NCBI GenBank assembly: GCA_015066665.1
Contig: SVNX01000009.1
Span: 1 to 64,000 of the forward strand
From: Ruminococcus sp.
GTDB taxonomy: Bacteria > Bacillota > Clostridia > Oscillospirales > Ruminococcaceae
Direction: 5' to 3'
DNA length: 64,000 nucleotides
Of this stretch, positions 24,945 to 34,380 are shown one piece after another (the first letter of the stretch is position 1; every line of letters starts with the position of its first letter). The position numbers were made by a program, and so were the translations under genes. The notes under the pieces are model-generated. The model saw only the letters and a list, made by a program, of their open reading frames with translations, did no database searches and had not been told where the DNA came from.

Positions 24945-27557
24945 TCACACCTGCTTCCGCCCCATCAGTCCCGTCACAAGCGAGGACAGCAGCGGCACTG
25001 CGAAGGAGAAGCCCAGCGCCTGCCAGAGAATCCTGCCGTGAAGCGATGCTGTGCCGAAAATTCCCTGTGCCGGCGGCAACCAGATGGTTGCCGCAATGAG
25101 TGCTGCGGAAATCAGCACTGCACCGATCAGCTTCCAGTTTGAAAAATACCGCACGCTGAAGAGCGTGCCCCTTTCGGATTTGCATTCGAATACATGAATC
25201 AGCTGCGAAGCCACAAGCGTCAGGAGTGCCGCTGTTCTCGCCTCGGTCAGACCGCCGCCGAAACGCAGCGCCATGCTGAAGGAGCCGAGCGTGCACAATC
25301 CGATCATAATGCCCCGCCAGACGATCTTGCCGAGCAGCCCGCCCGCAAAGAAGCTCTCGTCGGGTTTTCTCGGCGGATGCTGCATGATGTCCTCCTCCGG
25401 CGGCTCGAGGCCGAGTGCAATCGCAGGCAGACCGTCCGTGGCCAGATTCACAAGCAGCAGCTGCACCGGCAGCAGCACAACGGGCATGCCCATGAGGATG
25501 CCGAGGAACATGGTGATGACTTCGCCGATATTGCATGAGAGCAGATACCGCACAAACTTGCGGATATTCGCATAAATGCAGCGACCCTGCCCGACGGCAC
25601 TGACGAGCGTGGCGAGATTGTCATCCATCAGGATCACATCGGCGGCCTGTTTGGCAACATCCGTGCCGCTTGCGCCCATGGCCACACCCACATCGGCCTC
25701 CTTGATGGCGGGGGCATCGTTCACGCCGTCACCCGTCATGGTCACGATATGGCCGCACCGGCGGAACGCACGCACGAGCCGCAGCTTGTGGGCGGGATTG
25801 ACACGTGCAAAGACGGAAATACCGGACAATCTCCCATCGAGCTGAGCATCGCTCATCAGATCGAGTTCATCCCCCGTGACGACCTCGCCGCCCCGCAGAA
25901 GTCCCGCCTGTGCCGCAATGGCCTCGGCGGTTTTTTTGTGATCGCCCGTGATCATCACAGTCCGGACGGAAGCGGCCGCACAGGTGCGGATGGCGTGCTT
26001 TGCCTCCGCACGGGGCGGATCGAGCATGCCCGCCAGTCCCAGAAAGACCATGCCGCTTTCACAGCCGGACAGCCCCTGCGCCTCCGGCTTTTCCGCAAAG
26101 GCCAGCACACGCAGGCCCCTTGCCGAGAGTGCTTCCGTTTTTTGCAGGATCGTGCGGCGATGCATCTGTGTGAGGGGGGCATCGCCGTGCTTTGTGCGGA
26201 CATGGCTGCATCGGCCGAGAATCACATCGGCGGCACCCTTGCAGCAGGCAAGCCGTGCCGCCCCCTTCCGGACGATGACCGTCATCCGGCGGGTATCGCT
26301 GTCGAACGGCTCTTCCTCCGCTCTTGTATAGCCATCGAGTGTCTTCTGGGAGATGCCGCCCTTGGCAGCGGCCGCAAGAAGTGCGGTTTCCGTCGGATCG
26401 CCGACGGCCTGCCAGCCGGCATCACGGCTGTCCGTCGGTGCGGAAAGTGCTGCATTGTTGCAGAGCACCGCACACCGCAGAAGGGCTTCAAGAGGCGGCA
26501 GACTCTTCGGCTGGACGGCACTGCCGCCCGACAGGATTGCACCGTCCCGCCGCAGTGCCGTGCCCGTCACCGTGAAATCCTGCTCGGCTGTGCAGAGATC
26601 GGTCACGGTCATGCGGTTTTCCGTGATGGTGCCGGTCTTATCCGAACAGATCACCGAGGTACAGCCGAGGGTTTCCACGCTGTGCAGACGATTCACAAGC
26701 GCCTTCTGCTTCATCATCCGGCTCACGGCCAGTGCAAGGGCGATGGTCACAGTTGCCGGAAGTCCCTCCGGAATCGCTGCAATTGCAATCGAAATGCCTG
26801 TCATGAGCATGTCGAACACCGGCTCACCCCGCAGCACGCCCGCTGCAAATACCGCCGCACACACACCCAGACACAGCAGTGCCAGCACCTTGCCAAGCTC
26901 GCCAAGACGCTTCTGTAAGGGCGTATCCGTCCGCTCAATGGATGAGAGCATGCCGGAAATCTGTCCCATCTGCGTGGATTTTCCCGTGGCCGTCACAGTC
27001 GCTGTGCCGCTGCCCCGTGTAATGGCCGTGCCGGAATAGAGCATATAGGGGAGATGCAGCCCCGTGACGGGGGATGCGGGAGCACCGCTGCGCTTGGCGA
27101 TCGGTTCGGATTCGCCGGTGAGGACGGATTCATTTGCATAGAGACGGCTTGCCGTGGTCAGCAGGCAGTCCGCCGGCACGCAGTCGCCCGCCTCGACCGT
27201 GATGCAGTCCCCCGGCACAAGCTGCTCCGCCGGCAGCTGCTGCAGCCGGCCGTCCCGCCAGACCTTCGCTGTGGGGGCGGTCATGTGCCGCAAAGCCTCG
27301 AGGGTTTTTTCTGTGCGGTACTCCTGCACAAAGCCGAGCACGGCATTGAGCAGCACGATGACGCCGATGGTCACGGCATCCGTCCATTCGCCGAGAAGCG
27401 CCGACACGCCTGCACCTGCCAGCAGGATGAGCACCATAACATCGCAAAACTGTCCGAAAAAGATGCGCACCGGCCCCGGCGGCTTCACCTGCACGAGGGC
27501 ATTTTCGCCGTATTCCCGCAGCCGTTCCCTGGCCTGCGCCTGTGTGAGTCCGTTCAT
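24945..27557 (-). CDS. Calcium-translocating type P-ATPase
   Basis: 870 residues, full length for the type II (SERCA/PMCA-like) bacterial family. Exports a cation, most likely Ca2+, at the expense of ATP. Cation ATPase N-terminal domain, actuator loop TGES (147-150), membrane helix 4 motif AIPEGLP (261-267) with the calcium-site Glu, phosphorylation site DKTGT (Asp306), hinge TGDGVNDAPAIK, and six C-terminal membrane helices with the N-x-x-T-D motif (LVNLATDGLPA) of calcium site residues. Start follows AGGAGGCAGAGTGT. Ion specificity is inferred from these motifs. Confidence 0.93.
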   Translation of the reverse strand: MNGLTQAQARERLREYGENALVQVKPPGPVRIFFGQFCDVMVLILLAGAGVSALLGEWTDAVTIGVIVLLNAVLGFVQEYRTEKTLEALRHMTAPTAKVWRDGRLQQLPAEQLVPGDCITVEAGDCVPADCLLTTASRLYANESVLTGESEPIAKRSGAPASPVTGLHLPYMLYSGTAITRGSGTATVTATGKSTQMGQISGMLSSIERTDTPLQKRLGELGKVLALLCLGVCAAVFAAGVLRGEPVFDMLMTGISIAIAAIPEGLPATVTIALALAVSRMMKQKALVNRLHSVETLGCTSVICSDKTGTITENRMTVTDLCTAEQDFTVTGTALRRDGAILSGGSAVQPKSLPPLEALLRCAVLCNNAALSAPTDSRDAGWQAVGDPTETALLAAAAKGGISQKTLDGYTRAEEEPFDSDTRRMTVIVRKGAARLACCKGAADVILGRCSHVRTKHGDAPLTQMHRRTILQKTEALSARGLRVLAFAEKPEAQGLSGCESGMVFLGLAGMLDPPRAEAKHAIRTCAAASVRTVMITGDHKKTAEAIAAQAGLLRGGEVVTGDELDLMSDAQLDGRLSGISVFARVNPAHKLRLVRAFRRCGHIVTMTGDGVNDAPAIKEADVGVAMGASGTDVAKQAADVILMDDNLATLVSAVGQGRCIYANIRKFVRYLLSCNIGEVITMFLGILMGMPVVLLPVQLLLVNLATDGLPAIALGLEPPEEDIMQHPPRKPDESFFAGGLLGKIVWRGIMIGLCTLGSFSMALRFGGGLTEARTAALLTLVASQLIHVFECKSERGTLFSVRYFSNWKLIGAVLISAALIAATIWLPPAQGIFGTASLHGRILWQALGFSFAVPLLSSLVTGLMGRKQV

Positions 27558-27636
27558 ACACTCTGCCTCCTGACATGGGACACATCCCGAAATTGGTCTT
27601 GTACCATCGTATGAACGGATGGGGTAAAATATGAGA

Positions 27637-27665
27637 GCAAAAACGCCCCGCCGGAGCGGAGCGTT
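27637..27665 (-). terminator. Terminator of the 27673 lipoprotein gene
   Basis: Minus strand AACGCTCCGC/GCGGGGCGTT stem with TCCG loop (27665-27642), then TTTTT. It starts 7 nt after the stop. Confidence 0.88.
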
Positions 27666-27672
27666 CTTTCAT

Positions 27673-28422
27673 CTAATTTCCGTAGATCCACCCGAGGACC
27701 TCTTCGGAGTTTTCACCTGTAAATTCCTGCGTAAGAGTATCGAGGGACACCACATTATTGAACTGTGATGCTTCGGCAAAGCCCATCATCGGGACAATGG
27801 ATTCTTCACCGGGCGTTTCTGTAAGAACGGTAACCGCATCATCCTCACCGATGGCGTAAACGGCACCGCCGCCGATCACGATTGCTGCCTTGCCGCCGTT
27901 CTTGAGATAAGCCGTCAGCTCCGGCGCATAACTGATGGAAGCACTCTGACTGCCATCCGCCATGAGCAGGATGGCCACCGCCTCCTGATCGCAGATGGCG
28001 GGGAAATACACGATCTTCTCCACTGGAACGGCCTCACCGTCCGCATTGAGCTTCGCCACCTGAAACGGCATACCGGGGTATGCATTCGTCATATCCCTGC
28101 CGATCTGCAGGCTGTCGTTCGGCCCTGCGGTAATATTCCAGAGCATCTCGAACGCATACGAATCCTCACGGAGATTATAGGCGACGCTGCCCGCCGTTTC
28201 CTTCAGCTGCAATTCCTTTTTGGGTCGTTCTGCCGGGGCAGCCGTGCCGGTCTGCTGCACATCTGTTCCCTGAAGGGAATCATCGGAAGCAGCTGTCGTG
28301 TCTGTCGGCTGTATAACTGTCTGCTGCGTGTCTGCGTTCGGCTCTGGCGGTTCAACAGACTGCCCGCATGCGGAAAGTCCCAGCAGCCCGATACATAATA
28401 ATGTAATCCATGTTCTTTTCAT
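27673..28422 (-). CDS. Lipoprotein of unknown function
   Basis: 249 residues. Lipoprotein signal LLGLSAC (lipidated Cys near 19), then an Asp/Thr/Gln-rich linker of about 50 residues, then a compact domain of about 180 residues with no family I can name. Sequences such as GGAVYAIGEDDAVTVLTE and the final GENSEEVLGWIYGN look like mixed alpha/beta. Single-gene unit with its own promoter and terminator. Probably exposed on the outer membrane face. Confidence 0.75.
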   Translation of the reverse strand: MKRTWITLLCIGLLGLSACGQSVEPPEPNADTQQTVIQPTDTTAASDDSLQGTDVQQTGTAAPAERPKKELQLKETAGSVAYNLREDSYAFEMLWNITAGPNDSLQIGRDMTNAYPGMPFQVAKLNADGEAVPVEKIVYFPAICDQEAVAILLMADGSQSASISYAPELTAYLKNGGKAAIVIGGGAVYAIGEDDAVTVLTETPGEESIVPMMGFAEASQFNNVVSLDTLTQEFTGENSEEVLGWIYGN

Positions 28423-28511
28423 AGGAATATCCCCTTTCTCATTCGTATCCGGTCATCATTCTTCCTCCGCACGTCCCGCCTGTCCGGGGCATGCTGCAAA
28501 TCTATACTATA

Positions 28512-28539
28512 ATTATACCCTCCCTTAGGCATTTGTCAA
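28512..28539 (-). promoter_or_regulatory. Promoter of the 27673 lipoprotein gene
   Basis: Minus strand TTGACA (28539-28534), N16, TATAAT (28517-28512). Confidence 0.7.
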
Positions 28540-28637
28540 TACAATCCGGAAAACTGTCATCCAACTGTTGCTTTTTGTGCATATGTAACAGACCGGTATC
28601 AGAATCCTGACAAAATGTGATTTTTTCCATTTCCCCC

Positions 28638-28666
28638 TTGACAAACCGGAATCTGTATGGTATACT
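28638..28666 (+). promoter_or_regulatory. Promoter of the GntR-ABC operon
   Basis: TTGACA (28638-28643), N17, TATACT (28661-28666), 58 nt upstream of the GntR start. Confidence 0.8.
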
Positions 28667-28669
28667 ATA

Positions 28670-28694
28670 ACTGTACTAACATAACTAATACAGT
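28670..28694. promoter_or_regulatory. Probable GntR operator
   Basis: Inverted repeat ACTGTA-N13-TACAGT directly after the -10 box, across the expected start point. YtrA-type GntR repressors usually control their own operon from such sites; that this one does is inferred. Confidence 0.55.
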
Positions 28695-28723
28695 TGTGAT
28701 ACAGTCAGAAAGGAGGACATGCC

Positions 28724-29101
28724 ATGTTTGACATTGATCTCATGAGCCGTGTGCCCATCTATGAACAGCTGTACCGCAAGGTCGTGAAGCTGATTCTCAA
28801 GGGCGTGCTGGTCGAGAATGACAAGCTGCCAAGTGTCCGGAGTCTTGCCACCGACCTCAGTGTGAATCCGAATACCGTTGCCAAGGCCTACAGCCTGCTT
28901 GAGCGTGACGGCATCATTCACTCGCTGGCGGGACGCGGGAGCTTCATTGCCAAGCCCGACACGCTGCTTGCACAGGAGCACATGCTTGAACGATTCGATG
29001 CGGCGGCTTTGGAAGCACTCCGTGCGGGCATCGGACGGGACATACTCGTGCAGCGGCTTGACAGCCTGAATCCAGAGATAAAGGAGGAACAAACGACATG
29101 A
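28724..29101 (+). CDS. GntR-family (YtrA type) transcriptional regulator
   Basis: 125 residues. Winged helix at about 10-75 (VPIYEQLYRKVVKLILKG, LPSVRSLATDLSVNPNTVAKAY, GRGSFIA), then only a short helical tail (about 80-125), which defines the YtrA subfamily that has no large effector domain. It overlaps the ABC ATPase gene by 4 nt, so it is likely the autorepressor of this exporter operon. Start follows AAGGAGGACATGCC. Confidence 0.92.
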   Translation: MFDIDLMSRVPIYEQLYRKVVKLILKGVLVENDKLPSVRSLATDLSVNPNTVAKAYSLLERDGIIHSLAGRGSFIAKPDTLLAQEHMLERFDAAALEALRAGIGRDILVQRLDSLNPEIKEEQTT

Positions 29102-30006
29102 TGACACTCAAAGGAACGATCAAAAAATTCGGGGACTTCAATGCCCTCGACGGCGTCGATCTGGAGATCCCAAAGGGTACGGCCTTCGGTCTGCTCGGCT
29201 CCAACGGTGCCGGTAAATCCACCATCCTTCGCCTCTTCAGCGGCATCTACAGTCCCGATGGCGGCGAGGTGCTGATCGACGGCGAACCCGTTTATGATAA
29301 TGTTTCCGCCAAGCAGAAGGTCTTTTTCATCAACGACGAGACCGTGCAGTTCGGCGGCTATACCCTCATGGAGCTAAAAAATCTCTACAAGCAGTTCTAC
29401 CCCAGCTTCTCCGAGGAGATCTTTGCAAGACTGCAGGGCGCCATCCAGCTGCCCGCCCACCGCAAGATCAGTACTTATTCCAAGGGCATGAAGCGTCAGG
29501 CGATCGTGATCATCGGCATTGCCTGCTGCACACCCTATCTGCTGCTGGATGAGGCCTTCGACGGACTCGACCCCACCATGCGCATCATCGTCAAGCGCAT
29601 GCTGGTGGATGCCATGTGCGAGCGTGAGCTGACCGTGGTCATCTCTTCCCACAATCTCAAGGAGATCAACGAGCTGTGCGACACTGCCGCACTTCTCCAC
29701 AAGGGCAAGATCATCTTCAACCGTCAGATCGACAGCCTCAAGGGCAGCGTCCATAAGGTGCAGGTGGTCTTCTCCGACAGAGAAAAGCAGTACACCCCCG
29801 AGGACTTCACAGACTTCCCCGATATTCTTCATTTCTCCCAGAATCACAGCATTTATCACATCATTGCAAAGGGCGATGAGGCCACCATCCGCAAGGCACT
29901 GGAGCCCTACAAGCCCATTGTAGCCGACCTGATTCCCCTCTCTCTGGAGGAGATCTTTATCTACGAACTGGAGGTGCTTGGATATGACAGCCAGGTCTTT
30001 GCTTAA
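29098..30006 (+). CDS. ABC transporter ATP-binding protein
   Basis: 302 residues. Walker A GSNGAGKST (34-42), signature YSKGMKRQ, Walker B LLLDEAFDGLD, switch His in ISSHNLKE. It powers the membrane protein encoded next, with which it overlaps by 23 nt. The company of a YtrA-type regulator recalls the B. subtilis ytr operon, induced by cell-wall antibiotics; export of a peptide or lipid is a guess from that parallel. RBS AAGGAGGAACAAACG. Confidence 0.93.
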   Translation: MMTLKGTIKKFGDFNALDGVDLEIPKGTAFGLLGSNGAGKSTILRLFSGIYSPDGGEVLIDGEPVYDNVSAKQKVFFINDETVQFGGYTLMELKNLYKQFYPSFSEEIFARLQGAIQLPAHRKISTYSKGMKRQAIVIIGIACCTPYLLLDEAFDGLDPTMRIIVKRMLVDAMCERELTVVISSHNLKEINELCDTAALLHKGKIIFNRQIDSLKGSVHKVQVVFSDREKQYTPEDFTDFPDILHFSQNHSIYHIIAKGDEATIRKALEPYKPIVADLIPLSLEEIFIYELEVLGYDSQVFA

Positions 30007-32419
30007 CCCCATGACCGTCCGGAACACCAAGCGTGTCATCGGACAGAATAAGAAGCTGCTGATCGTCATCAGCATCCTGCAGGCACTGGGCATTCCGCTC
30101 TGTGCGCTGGTTCTCATGCTCGAGCTGCTGTTCGAGACGTTCGCAAAGGAATATGATGCCTACAGCCCGATTTTCTCAGGCCTGTATCTGTACATCGGCA
30201 TCGGTGTGACCTGCCTTGGTGCAGCGGTTGTGGCCGGTATCATTGCGGCCATCTCCGTGTATCAGGAGCTTTGGAAGAAATCCAAGGTCGACATGCTCTA
30301 TTCGCTCCCCTTAACCGGAACACAGCGATTCCTCAGCCATTATATCGGCGGTCTGTTTGTGTATCTGGTACCCTACATCATCGCTGTGCTGCTGGGCTGG
30401 CTCGTCGTGTTCGGCATGTCCATTCCCATCGATTTCTCCGTGATTGAGATGGAAAAGGGCGAATTTCTCGGCCAATTTGCAAAATACTACAGCATGGCCT
30501 CCGTTGGCCTCGGCCTGCTCATGCTGCTCTATTACACCACCACAACCCTGCTTGTTTCCTGCTGCGGTACCATCTTTGAGGGCATCTACAGCACACTCCT
30601 GTTCAACGTCCTCATGCCCGGCGCACTGGCTGCCATCATCGGCGTCATCTGTGCCAATGTGGAGGGCCTGAACTTCGAATACACCTGGCAGGCCATCGGT
30701 TATACCAGCCCCTTGGGCGGCCTCATTTACCTGGTCTACATCCTCTCAGATGCCGGTGCCGTCTACATCGGCTGGAATGACATCGTCGGCTCCGAGGCAC
30801 TCAGCCACGGCATGGTGCCGAACTTCCTGCGCTGGGCACTGGTCATCACACTCATCATCGCCGCAGTACTGGTGCTGAACTGGAAGCTCTACCAGCGCCG
30901 CAAGGCGGAAGCTGTCGGCACACCCTTTGTCTATGTCGGTGCCTACTATCTGCTTCTGACACTCGTTACCGTGCTCATTCTCTGCATGTCCGAAGTGGGC
31001 GTACTGGGTGCGGCCATCCTCTTCAGTGCAATCGTCTACTTTGTAATGGAAGTCATCCGCAAGCGCGGCTTCCGCAAATTCTGGCTCACGGGCGTGACCT
31101 ATGTGACCACCGTTGTGGTCACACTTTCCGGCTTCTGGCTGATCGCTGCAACCGACGGCCTCGGCAGAGCATGGTACATCCCGCCCTATGCTGCTGTCAG
31201 CTCCCTGCGTATTGAGATGATCGCCGATCATAACAATTCCACCGATCTGTCCCTCGAATTCACTGACAAGGACGTGATCAAGGCGGTGCAGGAAGTACAG
31301 AAAGACATCATTGCCGACTACCGCAAGGACGGTGACACCACGTCCGTTTACAATGAATACCTCTATGAGAGCGGCTACCACATCCTTGAATACGGCTATG
31401 ACGACTATGGCTATTCCATGGGCTATTCCCTCACCGACCCCCGCACCTACCATGACGATTATAATTACAATTACAGTTTCAGTTCCATTCTTGATGATTA
31501 CTTCGAAGACGAAACCGAATGGGTCTACAGCTACGCAAGAGATTACCAGCTTGCGCTGACCTACTACACCTACACCGGCAGCACCATCCACCGCACATAC
31601 TACATCAACGGCAGCCAGCTCATTGCCATGCTCGATGCAGTACGCGGCACAGAGCTGTGGGCGAATGCCAGTGCGGATCAGCTGAAGAAGCGTCTGACCG
31701 AAAGCGGCATCAATCAGGCCTATGAAAACGATCATGCCAAGGTGCCCAATCGGTTCAACATCCAGCTGAGCACGCCCACCGACCGTACCTCGGAGACCTT
31801 CAGCATTACCGGCGGCCAGGCTTCCATCGACCGGATCGCTGCTGCATTCCGCAATGATCTGAAAAACGTGGATCCCAAGGCGCTGCACACTTCCGGCGTG
31901 TACGGCATTCTGGAAAACCAGCCCATCTATAACTGCTACACCGAGACCATCGCTGTGCTGGAGGAGCTGGGCGTGACGCCCTTCGATATTTCCGAGATCT
32001 ACGGCTTCAACAGTGCATACAACAATCAGTACACCGGCGATGAGTCTTCCATGCTGAAAATCCGCATCTACAATCCGGGTGATTTCAGCTTTGGTGATGA
32101 GGATACACGCTTTGCAAGCGAGTATCAGGAAATCTTCGTTCTGCCGCAGGCAGATGCATGGGAATACACCTACTACTGCGATTACACCAGTTCCATAGAG
32201 ACAGATTTCCCCGAGCTGAATGCCGTTCTGGAAAGCGCATCCAGCTGGAATGTGACCGGTACGGATGGCTGCCTGCTTGTTGTCAACGGCAGAGCCTGCA
32301 TGATTCCGGCCGAGGATAAGGATCTGATCGACGCTCTGATCGCCGCAGCGGGTGATGCAGAGGACAGCCTGACCGGCAGCGGCCAAGATGACTATCAGGG
32401 CCTCTTCGGCACATTCTGA
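29984..32419 (+). CDS. ABC transporter membrane protein with large C-terminal ectodomain
   Basis: 811 residues from the ATG at 29984 (GGAGG 9 nt upstream; an in-frame TTG at 29978 is less likely). The N-terminal half (about 15-385) holds about ten membrane helices of ABC-2 type. The last helix, near VVVTLSGFWLIAATDG, is followed by a hydrophilic domain of about 420 residues rich in Tyr, Asp and Ser, without Cys, that should lie outside the cell. Related permeases are usually half this length, so the ectodomain is the odd part. No family recognised for it. Confidence 0.85.
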   Translation: MTARSLLNPMTVRNTKRVIGQNKKLLIVISILQALGIPLCALVLMLELLFETFAKEYDAYSPIFSGLYLYIGIGVTCLGAAVVAGIIAAISVYQELWKKSKVDMLYSLPLTGTQRFLSHYIGGLFVYLVPYIIAVLLGWLVVFGMSIPIDFSVIEMEKGEFLGQFAKYYSMASVGLGLLMLLYYTTTTLLVSCCGTIFEGIYSTLLFNVLMPGALAAIIGVICANVEGLNFEYTWQAIGYTSPLGGLIYLVYILSDAGAVYIGWNDIVGSEALSHGMVPNFLRWALVITLIIAAVLVLNWKLYQRRKAEAVGTPFVYVGAYYLLLTLVTVLILCMSEVGVLGAAILFSAIVYFVMEVIRKRGFRKFWLTGVTYVTTVVVTLSGFWLIAATDGLGRAWYIPPYAAVSSLRIEMIADHNNSTDLSLEFTDKDVIKAVQEVQKDIIADYRKDGDTTSVYNEYLYESGYHILEYGYDDYGYSMGYSLTDPRTYHDDYNYNYSFSSILDDYFEDETEWVYSYARDYQLALTYYTYTGSTIHRTYYINGSQLIAMLDAVRGTELWANASADQLKKRLTESGINQAYENDHAKVPNRFNIQLSTPTDRTSETFSITGGQASIDRIAAAFRNDLKNVDPKALHTSGVYGILENQPIYNCYTETIAVLEELGVTPFDISEIYGFNSAYNNQYTGDESSMLKIRIYNPGDFSFGDEDTRFASEYQEIFVLPQADAWEYTYYCDYTSSIETDFPELNAVLESASSWNVTGTDGCLLVVNGRACMIPAEDKDLIDALIAAAGDAEDSLTGSGQDDYQGLFGTF

Positions 32420-32452
32420 TGACAGTTTCATTCCATAACATATCCTATCGCA

Positions 32453-32477
32453 AATCCCCCGCCATCTGCGGGGGATT
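32453..32477 (+). terminator. Hairpin after the ABC operon
   Basis: Perfect 10-bp stem AATCCCCCGC/GCGGGGGATT with a 5-nt loop, 34 nt past the stop. No long T-run follows, so termination is likely but not certain. Confidence 0.65.
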
Positions 32478-32565
32478 CTGCATTGTAAAAAATTTTTGTC
32501 TGATTCTTTCCCCCTTGTGCGAATAGTATTACAGAATCGATTCTATCTATAGTGGAGGTGATCCG

Positions 32566-33123
32566 ATGACGGATAAAGAATGGCAGCAGCTCATGGCACA
32601 GTCACCCGAAAAGGGACGCCGTGCCCTGATCGACCAGTACAGCGGCCTTGTCTATGCCATCGTGTACAGCAAGCTGCAGGGGCTGGGCAGCCGTGAGGAT
32701 GTGGAGGACTGCGTGAGCGATGTCTTTGTCAAGCTCTTCCGGAGTGCGGATGGATTTCATGAGGAAGGCGGCTCGCTGAAGGCCTATATCAGCGTCATCG
32801 CAAGACATACGGCGGTGGATGCTTTCCGTCGGCTCTCCTACCGGCAGAGCCGCACAGTTTCCATCGAGGAGGAAACCATGCTGCCCGCATCCGATGATCC
32901 GGTGGAAACAGTGGAAAAGCGCATGCGTGCCGCACAGCTCTGGCAGTGCATCCGTTCGCTCGGCGAGCCGGACACTTCCATTCTCATACGCCAATATTTC
33001 TATGAACAGACCGCAAAGGAAATTGCCCGCGCGCTTTCCATGTCGGCCGAGGCTGTGCAGAAACGCAGCCTTCGTGCACGGGGACGCCTGCGTACAATGC
33101 TTGAAAAGGGGGAATGGCAATGA
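32566..33123 (+). CDS. ECF-type RNA polymerase sigma factor
   Basis: 185 residues. Region 2 at about 20-90 (DVEDCVSDVFVKLFRSAD, core binding and -10 recognition) and region 4 at about 125-180 (REYF-like QYFYEQTAKEIARALSMSAEAVQKRSLRARGRL, a helix-turn-helix for the -35). No region 3. Start at 32566 follows GGAGGTGATCC. Its stop overlaps the next gene, a probable anti-sigma factor, by 4 nt, the classic arrangement for membrane-controlled sigma factors. A 12-bp palindrome AGAATCGATTCT lies 22 nt upstream of the start codon. Confidence 0.92.
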   Translation: MTDKEWQQLMAQSPEKGRRALIDQYSGLVYAIVYSKLQGLGSREDVEDCVSDVFVKLFRSADGFHEEGGSLKAYISVIARHTAVDAFRRLSYRQSRTVSIEEETMLPASDDPVETVEKRMRAAQLWQCIRSLGEPDTSILIRQYFYEQTAKEIARALSMSAEAVQKRSLRARGRLRTMLEKGEWQ

Positions 33124-34337
33124 AGCAGCATGAATTTGACCGATATCTGAAGGACACCTTGCAGCATGCGGATGAACAGACCGCTTCTGAGATCATTGCC
33201 GGCGTTCCGCTGGATGCCGCCGCCCGACGCCGCATTGCGGATCTGTGTGAACAAAAGCTGAAGGGGGATGCCCCGCAGCTTGTCCATCAGGAAGGAGTCG
33301 GACAAATGAAACATATACAACACTGGAAATCAATTGTCGGCGCAGCAGCCTGTTTTGTTGCTGTTGTGGGACTTGCGGGCATTCTCCTGCTGAGCGGCCG
33401 GCCGGGTGCCGTTACACCGCCGCCGCCCGTGGATGAGATCACCACGGAAAGCACGGGTGCCGAAAGCATTGAAACGGACGCAGAGTCTACCGAAACCGCC
33501 GCAGCATCCGGAACGGATCCGACGGACAGCACCCCGGAGACCACCGGCACGCATACAGAGAGCGTTCCCGCCGCTGTCACGGGGGTTTGCAGCGTCCCGA
33601 CCATGGCACCGACAGCCACGCATTCCGAAACCGTAACAACCACCGCACCGCCTGCTGCATCGCAGTGGACGGAGCAGGAACGGCAGGAGGGATACCGCGG
33701 CAGTGAGGAAGCGGGCTACATCATCAACGTGGCCTATCCCGTACTGCAGTCCTCACCGGATGCGGATGCCATCAATGCCCTGATTGCGGAGCATGTAGAC
33801 GAAATGGTGCAGCACTGCAGCGAGATCACGGACTCTTACCGTGAGGAGCTTGGCAGTGCCGGCTATGAAAATCCGGACGAGATCTTCTGCGACCTGTACG
33901 CACGGCAATATGAGATCCTGCGGGATGATGCGGATTATCTCAGCATCGTCTGGCGCACATCAAGCTATGTGACTTCGGGGGCATACCCAAGCAACTGCAT
34001 CACGGGACTGGTCATTGACAAGCACACCCTGCAGCCCGTGACGCTTTCCGATCTGTACAACGTGAACGATGCCTTTATGAAGGCGGCCGACAGCTGTACA
34101 AGAGCTGCGGTGCAGGTACGCTGCGGCGACCAGATCGAACAGGAGGGCATCGATCCTTCCGTGCTGTACACGCTGCTGAGGGACGATCTGCAGAATGCCG
34201 GCGGGGAAGTCTTCGGAATCATGACCTTCGCACTCACAGAGAAGGGCGTTCTCATCAATCCCGGCGTTGCACATGTGTACGGGGATTATGTTGATGTTGA
34301 GATCCCGTATGAAATGATTGAAGCATGCAGGAAATAA
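33120..34337 (+). CDS. RsiV-like transmembrane anti-sigma factor
   Basis: 405 residues from the ATG at 33120. The N-terminal 60 residues are cytoplasmic (HEFDRYLKDTL..., sigma-binding segment), followed by a single membrane helix (about 68-88), a Thr/Ser/Glu/Pro-rich linker (about 95-180), and a C-terminal extracellular domain (about 190-405) with GYIINVAYPVL, TGLVIDKHTLQPVTLSDLY and DYVDVEIPYEMI, which resembles the DUF3298 domain of B. subtilis RsiV. RsiV senses lysozyme and releases SigV. The family assignment rests on my recognition of these segments; the signal here is unknown. Confidence 0.8.
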   Translation: MKQHEFDRYLKDTLQHADEQTASEIIAGVPLDAAARRRIADLCEQKLKGDAPQLVHQEGVGQMKHIQHWKSIVGAAACFVAVVGLAGILLLSGRPGAVTPPPPVDEITTESTGAESIETDAESTETAAASGTDPTDSTPETTGTHTESVPAAVTGVCSVPTMAPTATHSETVTTTAPPAASQWTEQERQEGYRGSEEAGYIINVAYPVLQSSPDADAINALIAEHVDEMVQHCSEITDSYREELGSAGYENPDEIFCDLYARQYEILRDDADYLSIVWRTSSYVTSGAYPSNCITGLVIDKHTLQPVTLSDLYNVNDAFMKAADSCTRAAVQVRCGDQIEQEGIDPSVLYTLLRDDLQNAGGEVFGIMTFALTEKGVLINPGVAHVYGDYVDVEIPYEMIEACRK

Positions 34338-34341
34338 AAAA

Positions 34342-34369
34342 AAGCACCACCCATCGGGGTGGTGCTTTT
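34342..34369. terminator. Bidirectional terminator
   Basis: 11-bp stem AAGCACCACCC/GGGTGGTGCTT with ATCG loop. T-runs on both sides (TTTT on plus; eight T on minus) serve the convergent genes 33120-34337 and 34381-34632. Confidence 0.92.
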
Positions 34370-34380
34370 GCTTTGCTCTC

